Of a DNA stretch of 64,000 bases, positions 8,724-17,014 are shown piece after piece. The notes under the pieces are model-generated. The model searched no databases. It had not been told where the DNA came from and worked only from the letters and a program-made list of their open reading frames with translations. Made by a program: the position numbers and the translations under genes. The stretch's first letter is position 1; every line of letters starts with the position of its first letter. This DNA comes from Acidobacteriota bacterium (GTDB taxonomy: Bacteria; Acidobacteriota; Terriglobia; Bryobacterales; Bryobacteraceae): contig JAEZIJ010000030.1 in the NCBI GenBank assembly GCA_023436715.1, forward strand, positions 28,944-92,943, given 5' to 3'.

Positions 8724-9875
8724 TTACTTCTTTTTGGACTTCTTGGCCGGGGGCGGGGCGTTCGGATTCGTGTAGGTGGTCTGGATCTGTGAATCGATCG
8801 TCTGAATCATCGCCTGGCAAGCGGCCGCGTTGGGGCCGTTCGGAGCGATCTTCAGGTACGCCTCAAACTCTTCCTTCGTGCCCGGCGGCGGGACGATTTT
8901 GCCGTCCGCCGTCGTCTGCGCCTTGGCCATCAGCGCCAGCCCGTACTGGTAGTGAGCTTCGGCGTAATTCGGCGTGGCTTCGATCGCCTTCTTGAAGGCA
9001 TCCGCGGCCGGTTCATTCTTGCCGGAGTTCACCAGCAGCGCGCCGAGGTTGTAGTAATATTTCCCGGCATTCGGCGGATCGATCGAGGCGGCTTTCTGCA
9101 ACTCCGCCTCGGCCTCGGGAAACTTGTTGGCGCGAGCCAAAGCGAGGGCGTAGTTGTTGTGGTAGCCGGCATCGGTGGGAGCCAGCGTGATGGCCTTGTT
9201 CCAGGACTCGAGACCCTGGTTCATAGCCTCGTCGCGCTCGGCGCCCGCCTTGCTCTGCGCCAGACCAACGTAGGAGTCGCCGAGGTGCGCCCAGATCACG
9301 TGCTGGTTGGGATCGACTTCGCCGGCCTTCTTGAACGACTCGACGGCCGTGTCGAATTGCTTGGACTGGAGCGCTTGCATACCGGTGTTGAACGCATCGT
9401 TCAGCGCCTTGTTCTTCTCCATGGCCTTCTGCCGTTCCTTGGTGGCCTTCTCGAGAGCTGCACGCTGTTCCGCACTCAGTTCGCGGGACTGCTCCTGCGT
9501 GAGCTGGCCGGTTTCCGCCGCCTTCGCCAGAGCCTCCTGCCTCTGCTTCATCTTCTGCAGGTCGAAGTTGACCTGCCGCGGTTCACCGAGTGAAGTCCGG
9601 ACGCCCTGGACTCTGTCCACGTCCTTGCCGTTCACTTCGCACATGACATCGTACGTTCCAAGCTGAAGACCCCCGTAGTAGAACTCGCCCTTCTTGTTGG
9701 TCTTGACCTTGTAGTTGCCCTTGATGTCCTTGCGTTCGATCTTGATCAAAGCGTCTTTCAGCGGCTTGCCGTCTTCGCCCGTCACCTCGCCACTGATGGC
9801 GCTGGTTTGAGCGAGAGAAAGCCCTGCAAACAGCACGAGCCCGCTGACTGCCCAGCCTAGTCTTTTCAATAGCAT
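8724..9875 (-). CDS. Secreted carboxypeptidase-regulatory-like / TPR protein
   Basis: 383 residues with a Sec signal peptide (about 1-22), a carboxypeptidase-regulatory-like beta-sandwich (about 27-108, SGEVTGEDGKPLKDALIKI...GGLQLGTYDVMCE), a charged helical linker rich in Glu/Lys/Gln, and about five TPR motifs (about 155-345, for example YHNNYALALARANKFPEAEA). The tail is Pro/Lys-rich (APPPAKKSKKK). The ATG has a GGAGG Shine-Dalgarno. The layout resembles the product of 23631-24623. It is probably a periplasmic scaffold; no enzymatic motif is seen. Confidence 0.8.
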   Translation of the reverse strand: MLLKRLGWAVSGLVLFAGLSLAQTSAISGEVTGEDGKPLKDALIKIERKDIKGNYKVKTNKKGEFYYGGLQLGTYDVMCEVNGKDVDRVQGVRTSLGEPRQVNFDLQKMKQRQEALAKAAETGQLTQEQSRELSAEQRAALEKATKERQKAMEKNKALNDAFNTGMQALQSKQFDTAVESFKKAGEVDPNQHVIWAHLGDSYVGLAQSKAGAERDEAMNQGLESWNKAITLAPTDAGYHNNYALALARANKFPEAEAELQKAASIDPPNAGKYYYNLGALLVNSGKNEPAADAFKKAIEATPNYAEAHYQYGLALMAKAQTTADGKIVPPPGTKEEFEAYLKIAPNGPNAAACQAMIQTIDSQIQTTYTNPNAPPPAKKSKKK

Positions 9876-9978
9876 TGCAGACCTCCGCGTCCTAATCGTA
9901 CTCTGCCAATTTAGAGGATACTACAAAGGCCGGAGTACGAGCCATATCCTTCTGAGCAAGCCCGGATCTGTTTGATTC

Positions 9979-9984
9979 TACAAT
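9979..9984 (+). promoter_or_regulatory. -10-like box 6 nt before the DUF2905 gene start
   Basis: TACAAT is followed by GGACCT and then the ATG at 9991. There is no Shine-Dalgarno, so transcription would begin at or next to the start codon, giving a leaderless message. A -35 hexamer is not obvious. Confidence 0.5.
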
Positions 9985-9990
9985 GGACCT

Positions 9991-10209
9991 ATGATCGGGT
10001 TCGGCCGGACACTCATCGCCATCGGCATCATCCTGGTGGTTGTCGGCCTGCTATTCACTCTGGGGGCGCGGCTGCCGTTCCGCATCGGCCGCCTGCCGGG
10101 GGATATCGTCATCCGAGGCAGAAACTCGACGTTCTACTTCCCACTGATGACGTGCCTGGTTCTGAGTTTGGTTCTATCGCTGGTTATGTGGCTGGTAGGC
10201 CGCCGCTGA
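9991..10209 (+). CDS. DUF2905 family small membrane protein
   Basis: 72 residues with two membrane helices (about 5-25 and 48-68) separated by the conserved segment LPFRIGRLPGDIVIRGRN, which together with FYFPLMTCL identifies DUF2905. Function is unknown. It converges on the lepB gene, whose stop lies 2 nt away on the other strand. Confidence 0.88.
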   Translation: MIGFGRTLIAIGIILVVVGLLFTLGARLPFRIGRLPGDIVIRGRNSTFYFPLMTCLVLSLVLSLVMWLVGRR

Positions 10210-10211
10210 AG

Positions 10212-10763
10212 CTACTTGAGCGGACCGATACGGGCGAGGGGCCAGTAGACGAAGACCGCCTTGCCGTAGATGTTGCTCCGCGGCACAAGCCCCCATGTCC
10301 GGCTGTCATTCGAGGAGTTGCGGTGGTCGCCCAGGACGAAGTACTCTTCCGGCCTCACCTGGACAGCGGGCATTGACAGGTAGTCTCGGTATTCCCGCGG
10401 AACGTAATCTTCCTCAAGCGGCTTCCCGTTCAGGACCACGGTGCCGTGCTCGATAGCAACGGTGTCCCCGGGAACGCCGATTACCCGCTTGATGTACGAT
10501 TTCGACTGGTCGCCCGGAAACCAGAACACGATCGTGTCGCCCCGCCGAATATCTCCGATGCCCAACCGGTAGATGAACTTGTTGACGAAAATGCGCTCCT
10601 GGTCAACCAGGCCGGGCATCATGCTGGTGCCCTCCACCTTGACCGGCTGGTAGATGAAGATGATCACCACGAAGGCAATCACCACCGAGAGCATCAGGTC
10701 GCGTGCCCAGGCAATCGCCACCCTGACGGTGGACCGCCGCGGAGCCTGTTCGTTCGCACTCAC
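10212..10763 (-). CDS. lepB: Signal peptidase I
   Basis: A 183-residue membrane enzyme that removes signal peptides from exported proteins. It has one N-terminal membrane anchor (about 23-38), the catalytic Ser47 in VEGTSMMPGL, the general base Lys92 in SKSYIKRVIGVPGD, and the family boxes GDTIVF and YFVLGDHRNSSNDSRTWG. It starts with GTG at 10763; an upstream in-frame stop excludes a longer form. TATAAT lies 8 nt before the start and no Shine-Dalgarno is seen. It has its own promoter box although the DUF885 gene ends only 18 bp upstream on the same strand. Confidence 0.96.
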   Translation of the reverse strand: MSANEQAPRRSTVRVAIAWARDLMLSVVIAFVVIIFIYQPVKVEGTSMMPGLVDQERIFVNKFIYRLGIGDIRRGDTIVFWFPGDQSKSYIKRVIGVPGDTVAIEHGTVVLNGKPLEEDYVPREYRDYLSMPAVQVRPEEYFVLGDHRNSSNDSRTWGLVPRSNIYGKAVFVYWPLARIGPLK

Positions 10764-10771
10764 GTCATTTC

Positions 10772-10777
10772 ATTATA
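10772..10777 (-). promoter_or_regulatory. -10 box of lepB, 8 nt before the start codon
   Basis: Minus-strand TATAAT is followed by GAAATGAC and the GTG start. The box sits just after the stop of the upstream DUF885 gene. The spacing suggests a leaderless transcript. Confidence 0.5.
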
Positions 10778-10781
10778 TCGT

Positions 10782-12539
10782 CTACTCCCCGGCCGCCTTC
10801 CCGGCCAGCAATCGCTCCAAAACGGGGAGCGGAACCGCGCCCTCTTTGAGCGCCCGCTGGTTGAACGCGGCCAGGCGGAACTTTGCGCCCAGCGCCTTCC
10901 GGTCCTGATCCCTCACACGCAGCCATTCCCGCCAGCCCACGTAATAAGTCGGCAACTGAGCTGAAGACAGCTTCGCGCGCTGGAGCTTGGCCCTCGCTTC
11001 TTCAGCCTCCTGAAACGTCTGCTGCGTCATCAGGCCGAGCGCCTGTTGGTCGCTCATGCCCATCGTTTGCAGCTGTATATCCAGAATGGCGTTCGCCAGG
11101 ACGCGCAACTCCTCCTTCAGGAACGTGAGCCGCAGTTCGGGCGGATCGCCCAGGTAGCCGGCGTCCAGCATCATCTGCGTGGCGTATTGCGCCCAGCCTT
11201 CGACATACGGTCCGTTGCCGAACACAGACCTCAGCACGCGCCGCGATTTCGGCTGCACGTCGTTCGCGTATTCGAACTGGACGTAGTGTCCCGGCATTGC
11301 CTCGTGCAGCGTCAGCAATTGCAGCTTGTAGGAGTTGTACTCCCGGAGCTTCGATTCCTTTCGGGCTTTCGGCCAGTTGGCCGGTATCGGCGTGATCCAG
11401 TAAAAGGCGCCCAGTTTCGGCGCCAGCGCCGGAGCCGGCATGAAACCCCCGACGGCGTAGATTCCTCGAAGGAACTCCGGCGTCGGGATCACCTCGAGGT
11501 TCTTCCGCACCGGCGGCGCGAGCAGGTTCTTTTCGCGAACGAACTGCCGCGCCTCGGCCAGGTCCGCCGTCGCGTCCGGAATGTAGCTCTGCGGCGTCGA
11601 GTGCTTCGCGGCGATCCTGTTCAGGACTTCACGAATCGTCGTGTTCGCGTCATGAGGACGGTGGCGAGGAAACCACTTCTTGTGGAGCGGCTGCGCGATT
11701 TCGAGCATCCGCGCACGCACCGCATTCAGATCGGCTTCGGCCGATTCCAGCACCTGCGCGGGCGTCCGGTCCGTGCCCAGCACATATCGGAATTTCGCCC
11801 CGTACATCTCGGGTCCCAACCGCCAGGAGTCCTCGGGTGCGGACTTGAGGCCCTGCTTCAGCCAGGCGCTGAAAGCCCGCAGTGCATCGAGCGCGGGTTT
11901 GGCCGCCCGGTCGTAATCCGCGCGCAGCGACTGCGGCACCGCGCCGCGGATGGTCTTGTCGATGAGGTCGATATTGCCGGCGTTTTCCTCAATGGCCACC
12001 TTCGTCCAGATGGGCGGCGAATCGGCCAGGTTGTTCCGCGCCTGCTCCAACAGCGACGGGAACTTCTCCAGCCTCGCGATGACGTCCTTGAGCCGTTCCT
12101 CGAGAGGCGCGTAATGGAGCATGTACGGCGAGAACACCGCGTTTCCCGCCAGTTCCACATACAGAGTCGGGTTGTGCCGGTAGCTCTGTATGCGGTCCAG
12201 TTCGAGCAGCGCCAGCGCGATCTGCTGCCGCACGATGTCGTAGTCCGCCCGGTCTTCGACCCGGTAGCGCGCCGGGTCGATTCTCTTCAGCCGCTCCTCG
12301 AACCCGCGGTAGAACTGCCGCTGGCGGTCGAGCGCCGCGGGGCTGAAATCATCGAGCGTCCTGTCGAGATTCCGGTCCTGGTGTTGGTGATAGCCCGCCG
12401 CGGTGGCATTCACGGGAGAGAACGCCAGCGTTGTGTAGACGAACTCTTCGGCCAGCCCTGCGAACTGCGGCGGGTTCGCGGGCGGGTCGCAGCCGCACAA
12501 CGCAACCAGGAGAATCGCAACGATTGCCAGTGTCTTCAT
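10782..12539 (-). CDS. DUF885 family lipoprotein, putative metallopeptidase
   Basis: 585 residues. The N-terminus is a lipoprotein signal with lipobox VALCGC, so the mature protein is likely anchored by a lipidated Cys. The body is a large helical DUF885 domain; a zinc-peptidase-like motif HEAMPGHYVQFEY is visible, with a downstream Glu in GPYVEGWAQYATQMM as a possible third ligand. Distant relation to M2/M3 peptidases is known for the family; the substrate is unknown. Its start lies 26 bp from the divergent lipoprotein gene at 12566. Confidence 0.88.
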   Translation of the reverse strand: MKTLAIVAILLVALCGCDPPANPPQFAGLAEEFVYTTLAFSPVNATAAGYHQHQDRNLDRTLDDFSPAALDRQRQFYRGFEERLKRIDPARYRVEDRADYDIVRQQIALALLELDRIQSYRHNPTLYVELAGNAVFSPYMLHYAPLEERLKDVIARLEKFPSLLEQARNNLADSPPIWTKVAIEENAGNIDLIDKTIRGAVPQSLRADYDRAAKPALDALRAFSAWLKQGLKSAPEDSWRLGPEMYGAKFRYVLGTDRTPAQVLESAEADLNAVRARMLEIAQPLHKKWFPRHRPHDANTTIREVLNRIAAKHSTPQSYIPDATADLAEARQFVREKNLLAPPVRKNLEVIPTPEFLRGIYAVGGFMPAPALAPKLGAFYWITPIPANWPKARKESKLREYNSYKLQLLTLHEAMPGHYVQFEYANDVQPKSRRVLRSVFGNGPYVEGWAQYATQMMLDAGYLGDPPELRLTFLKEELRVLANAILDIQLQTMGMSDQQALGLMTQQTFQEAEEARAKLQRAKLSSAQLPTYYVGWREWLRVRDQDRKALGAKFRLAAFNQRALKEGAVPLPVLERLLAGKAAGE

Positions 12540-12544
12540 CCAGC

Positions 12545-12550
12545 TATAAT
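12545..12550 (+). promoter_or_regulatory. Shared -10-like box between two divergent lipoprotein genes
   Basis: TATAAT on the plus strand lies 15 nt before the ATG at 12566. Read on the other strand, GAATTATAG lies 4-6 nt before the ATG of the DUF885 gene at 12539. The whole gap is 26 bp, so both promoters must overlap here or extend into the opposite gene. Confidence 0.4.
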
Positions 12551-12565
12551 TCTCTCTCGCCTCCG

Positions 12566-13387
12566 ATGCAGAGAAAAAGAGCTTTCCTACCGCTCGCGCT
12601 GGCCTTGTTCCTGGCCGGCTGCGTTAACGTCCGTAAGCCTCAGCCCCAGGCTCCGCGCGACCTCTCGGTCACCTTCCTCGATGTTGGTCAGGCCGATGCG
12701 GCCCTCATCCGCACGCCCGAAGACGAGACCGTTCTGATCGACGCCGGCCGCAACGGCCAGACCGCCGAACTGCTGCGCCGCCACGGCGTCCGCCGCATCG
12801 ATCTCCTCGTCCTGACCCACGCACATTCCGATCACACCGGCGGCGTCGCTGCCGTTCTCAAGGCGTTCCCGGTGCGTGAAATCTGGTATTCCGGCCTCGA
12901 TTACAAGCCGCGCTTCCGGCAAACGCTCGCACGCGCCGGCCAGGTCAGCACCGTTTCCGCGGGCACTGAAAAGCGCTTCACAAACCTGACCTTGACGGTG
13001 CTGCACCCCGAGGCGAAGCCTTTGCGCGATTCGCTGAACGACCGCTCCGTGGTCCTCAAAGCCACATACGGATCCTCCCGCTACCTCTTCACCGGCGATT
13101 GCGAACTCGGATGCTGGGAGGAAATCTTCAAGTACCACCGGGCCGGCCTTCGCGCCGACGTACTCAAGGCCTCCCATCACGGCTCCAGGAACGGCACGAA
13201 TTCCGGGGTTCTGGTTAACGTGCGCCCGAAGACGTTCGTCATCTCCTGCGGACGCGGGAATGACTACGGTCACCCTCATTCCATCGTCCTGAAGCTGGTA
13301 GACAAGCTCGGAGCACAGCTCCTGAGGACGGACGTCGAAGGAACTATCCGGTGCGTTGGCGTTCAGTGTGCTGCCGCCGCTCCGTGA
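12566..13387 (+). CDS. ComEC/Rec2-like MBL-fold metallo-hydrolase, lipoprotein
   Basis: 273 residues beginning with a lipoprotein signal (FLAGCVN). The rest is a metallo-beta-lactamase fold matching the C-terminal domain of ComEC: VTFLDVGQADAALIRTPEDETVLIDAG, the metal motif LTHAHSDHTGG, YLFTGDCE and LKASHHGSRNGT. ComEC channel segments are absent, so this is a stand-alone extracytoplasmic hydrolase, perhaps a nuclease or phosphodiesterase. The ATG at 12566 was chosen because it starts the lipoprotein signal; an in-frame ATG 135 bp upstream would begin inside the divergent gene. Confidence 0.88.
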   Translation: MQRKRAFLPLALALFLAGCVNVRKPQPQAPRDLSVTFLDVGQADAALIRTPEDETVLIDAGRNGQTAELLRRHGVRRIDLLVLTHAHSDHTGGVAAVLKAFPVREIWYSGLDYKPRFRQTLARAGQVSTVSAGTEKRFTNLTLTVLHPEAKPLRDSLNDRSVVLKATYGSSRYLFTGDCELGCWEEIFKYHRAGLRADVLKASHHGSRNGTNSGVLVNVRPKTFVISCGRGNDYGHPHSIVLKLVDKLGAQLLRTDVEGTIRCVGVQCAAAAP

Positions 13388-13390
13388 GTA

Positions 13391-13412
13391 GGACAGGCCG
13401 GGAGGCCTGTCC
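13391..13412. repeat. Palindrome GGACAGGCC-GGGA-GGCCTGTCC
   Basis: A perfect 9-bp inverted repeat with a 4-nt loop, 3 bp after the stop of the MBL gene. It may act as a transcription terminator or stabilise the 3' end. It belongs to a family seen at 6720, 16983, 35245 and 63984. Confidence 0.7.
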
Positions 13413-13421
13413 GTGGGTATT

Positions 13422-13703
13422 GGCCATAAACAGGGGCTAAAGCCCAGGCCTTCTCATGACGTTACGGCACGGCTAAAGCCGTGCCCTGATACGAGTCATA
13501 ATTCCCCCCACCTCTCCGGCGCTGCGGCACGGCTAAAGCCGTGCCCTGATACGAGTCGTAATTCCCCCCACATCTCCGGCGCTGCACCACGGCTAAAGCC
13601 ATGCCCTGATACGAGTCGTAACTCCCCCACCTCTCCGGCGGTGCGGCACGGCTAAAGCCATGCCCTGATACGAGTCGCGATCCCCTACCTCTCCGGCCGC
13701 ACA
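13422..13703 (+). repeat. 60-bp tandem repeat array
   Basis: After a GGCCATAAACAGGGGCTAAA lead-in, four units begin at 13465, 13525, 13585 and 13644 (period 60, 60, 59). Each unit holds the hairpin CGGCACGGCTAAAGCCGTGC, then CCTGATACGAGTC, a C-run, and ACCTCTCCGGCGCTG. The fourth unit runs into the LysR stop codon; its last segment (CCTCTCCGGC) is the end of the LysR coding sequence. Units differ by a few substitutions and there are no unique spacers, so this is not a CRISPR. The 13388-13684 gap holds nothing else. Confidence 0.9.
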
Positions 13704-14590
13704 ACTTCCAGAAACGCGCGGGCCGCGTAGCTCAGCAGCCGGCCCGCCGGGTACACCAACTGAATTTTTCGTTCCACGCCCAACTCCTTGACCTCCACCT
13801 CGCATAACAGTTTCTGCCGGATCTCCTGCTCCACGCACATGCGCGGCAGAAACGCCACGCCCTCGTTGCGCTGCACCATGCGCCGGATCGTCTCCACGGT
13901 CGGCATCTCGACGTCCATGTTGAGCTGCACTTTGTGCCTTTGGAACTCGCGCAGCACCGTATCGCGGTATGGCGAGAGCACGTTGTGCGCAATGAAGGTC
14001 TCCATCCCCAAATCGGTAATCGAAACCGAACGCCGCTTGGCGAACCGGTGCCGCGGAGACACGATGAACGACAGGTGGTCCGTGTAGATCACCTGCGAAA
14101 CCAGGCGGCTGTCGTTCGGCTCGTAGCTGATGACGCCGAGTTCGAGGTCGCCATCAGCCAGCGCCGATGGAATCCTGCTCGAAAGGCTGCGCCGTACCTG
14201 CACCTTGACCTTCGGGTACATGCGGCGGTACCGGTCTATGTGCTCCAGCAGGTACAGCGCGGTCGTCTCATTGGCCCCGATGATGAGCCGCCCCGCCGCT
14301 TTGTCCTTCAATTCCGCCAGCGCGATCTCCATCTCGCGAGCCAGGTTCTCGAACCGCCGCGCGTACTCGATCACCAGCCGTCCCGCGTCCGTCAGCAGCA
14401 GGTCGCGCCCGTTGCGGTCGATGAGCCGGTCTCCGAGGTGGGCCTCGAGCCGCTGAACGGCAAGCGACACCGCCGGCTGCGTGCGCAGCAGCTTCTCCGC
14501 CGCCCGCGAAAAGCTTTTCTCGCCGGCGACGGCCAGGAAGGTCTGCAAGAGGTAGAGTTCGGGAAGGCTTTGTCCGGACGGGCTTGCCAT
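13685..14590 (-). CDS. LysR family transcriptional regulator
   Basis: 301 residues. The N-terminal winged helix-turn-helix (about 10-70) contains LQTFLAVAGEKSFSRAAEKL and QPAVSLAVQRLEAHLGDRLIDR. The remainder is a substrate-binding effector domain of the CbbR/CysB-like type 2 periplasmic-binding fold. It is divergent from leuA with a 152-bp AT-rich gap that holds a dyad, so it may regulate the leucine operon and itself; that is inference from position. The last codons coincide with the end unit of the 60-bp repeat array. Confidence 0.93.
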   Translation of the reverse strand: MASPSGQSLPELYLLQTFLAVAGEKSFSRAAEKLLRTQPAVSLAVQRLEAHLGDRLIDRNGRDLLLTDAGRLVIEYARRFENLAREMEIALAELKDKAAGRLIIGANETTALYLLEHIDRYRRMYPKVKVQVRRSLSSRIPSALADGDLELGVISYEPNDSRLVSQVIYTDHLSFIVSPRHRFAKRRSVSITDLGMETFIAHNVLSPYRDTVLREFQRHKVQLNMDVEMPTVETIRRMVQRNEGVAFLPRMCVEQEIRQKLLCEVEVKELGVERKIQLVYPAGRLLSYAARAFLEVVRPER

Positions 14591-14640
14591 AAATCCTGTT
14601 TATATCATCAGGAGTCCTAATACACAACGCCTAAATTATC

Positions 14641-14673
14641 AATTTGCCAAATTAATGTACGCTGCCTCATAAT
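14641..14673 (+). promoter_or_regulatory. Candidate leuA promoter overlapping a LysR-type dyad
   Basis: AATTTGCCAAATT (14641-14653) is a perfect 6-bp dyad and includes T-N11-A arrangements typical of LysR sites. It overlaps a possible -35 (TTGCCA, 14644-14649), with CATAAT (14668-14673) as -10 at 18-bp spacing. Transcription would start near 14680, giving a leader of about 60 nt before leuA. Confidence 0.45.
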
Positions 14674-14742
14674 CGCCCTAAGCTCGTTGACGGAGAAACA
14701 GGCCGGCAGCGGGCCCAATACCCCAGAGCGCGGGCGGAACTG

Positions 14743-15912
<1,170 letters not shown>

Positions 15913-15927
15913 GTTACCATCGATTCA

Positions 15928-16980
15928 ATGGACCTGAATGTACTAGTTCTCCCCGGAGACGGGATCGGCACAGAAGTCACTTGCGAGGCCGTTCGCGTCC
16001 TCCGGCACGTTGCGGAGAAGAACAATCACAAGCTGAACCTCGCCGAAGGACTGCTGGGCGGAATCGCCATCCACAAGACGGGCAACCCGCTCCCGGAGGA
16101 AACCGTTCGCCTGGCGCTGGCCGCCGACGCCACGCTGATGGGTGCGGTCGGGCTGCCGGAGTTCGACAAGATGCCCCCGAGCCAGCGTCCCGAAGCCGGA
16201 CTGCTGGGTGTCCGCAAGGTCCTCGGCGTCTATGCCAACCTGCGCCCGGTGCGCGCCTACGCCGCGCTGATCGATTCATCGCCGCTCAAGAACCACCTCG
16301 TCGAGGGCACGGACATGATCATCGTGCGCGAACTGACGGGCGGGATCTATTACGGCACACCGCGCGGCATCACGGGCGACACCGCCGTAAACACGATGGT
16401 CTACACGCGCGGCGAGATCGAGCGCATCGCCCACATGGCGTTCAAGCTTGCGCTGAACCGCCGCCGCAAGGTCACCAGCGTCGATAAGTCGAACGTGCTG
16501 GAAAACTCTCAGCTCTGGCGCAAGGTGGTTGTCGATGTCGCGGGGAGCTACCCGGACGTCACGCTCGATCACCTGCTGGTGGACAACTGCGCCATGCAGC
16601 TCGTCCTCAACCCGCGCCGCTTCGATATCGTTCTCACCGAGAACATGTTTGGCGACATCCTGAGCGACGAAGGCGCAGTGCTGGCCGGCTCCATCGGCAT
16701 GCTTCCCTCGGCTTCGCTCGGCGAAACGAAAGGCCTCTACGAGCCCGTACATGGTTCCGCGCCCGACATCGCCGGGCAGAACAAGGCCAACCCGCTCGGC
16801 GCTATCGGCTCCGTCGGCGCCATGCTCGAATACACCTTCGGCCTGAAGGACGAAGCCGCCGCGGTGTACGCGGCCATCGAGAAGGTCCTGAATAGCGGCC
16901 ATGTAACGGCCGATCTGCGTCCCGCCGGAACCCCGGCCACCACCAGCCAGGTGGGAGACGCGATAATAGATAGTCTGTAG
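15928..16980 (+). CDS. leuB: 3-isopropylmalate dehydrogenase
   Basis: A 350-residue NAD-dependent enzyme that oxidatively decarboxylates 3-isopropylmalate, the third leucine-specific step. Family motifs: LPGDGIGTEVT at the N-terminus, LLGVRKVLGVYANLRPVR for substrate binding, VRELTGGIYYG, DKSNVLENSQLWRKVV, and the signature FDIVLTENMFGDILSDEGAVLAGSIGMLPSASL. HGSAPDIAGQNKANP provides the adenosine loop. It lies 15 bp after leuA and 34 bp before leuC. Confidence 0.98.
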   Translation: MDLNVLVLPGDGIGTEVTCEAVRVLRHVAEKNNHKLNLAEGLLGGIAIHKTGNPLPEETVRLALAADATLMGAVGLPEFDKMPPSQRPEAGLLGVRKVLGVYANLRPVRAYAALIDSSPLKNHLVEGTDMIIVRELTGGIYYGTPRGITGDTAVNTMVYTRGEIERIAHMAFKLALNRRRKVTSVDKSNVLENSQLWRKVVVDVAGSYPDVTLDHLLVDNCAMQLVLNPRRFDIVLTENMFGDILSDEGAVLAGSIGMLPSASLGETKGLYEPVHGSAPDIAGQNKANPLGAIGSVGAMLEYTFGLKDEAAAVYAAIEKVLNSGHVTADLRPAGTPATTSQVGDAIIDSL

Positions 16981-16982
16981 TG

Positions 16983-17003
16983 GGACAGGCCTCCCGGCCT
17001 GTC
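16983..17003 (+). terminator. Hairpin in the leuB-leuC gap
   Basis: GGACAGGCCTCCCGGCCTGTC folds into an 8-bp stem with a 4-nt loop and is followed by TTTTC. It has the shape of an intrinsic terminator or attenuator but sits inside the leu operon. It belongs to the dispersed palindrome family, so it may be only a repeat insertion. Confidence 0.5.
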
Positions 17004-17014
17004 TTTTCAAATAT

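Noticed and set aside
11046..12737. A 563-residue open frame antisense to the DUF885 gene
   Set aside because: Arg-rich composition and no recognisable motif; the opposite strand has a lipoprotein signal and HEAMPGH motif.
13465..13703. CRISPR-like array of regular 60-bp repeats
   Set aside because: The whole unit repeats, with no variable spacers and no cas genes nearby.
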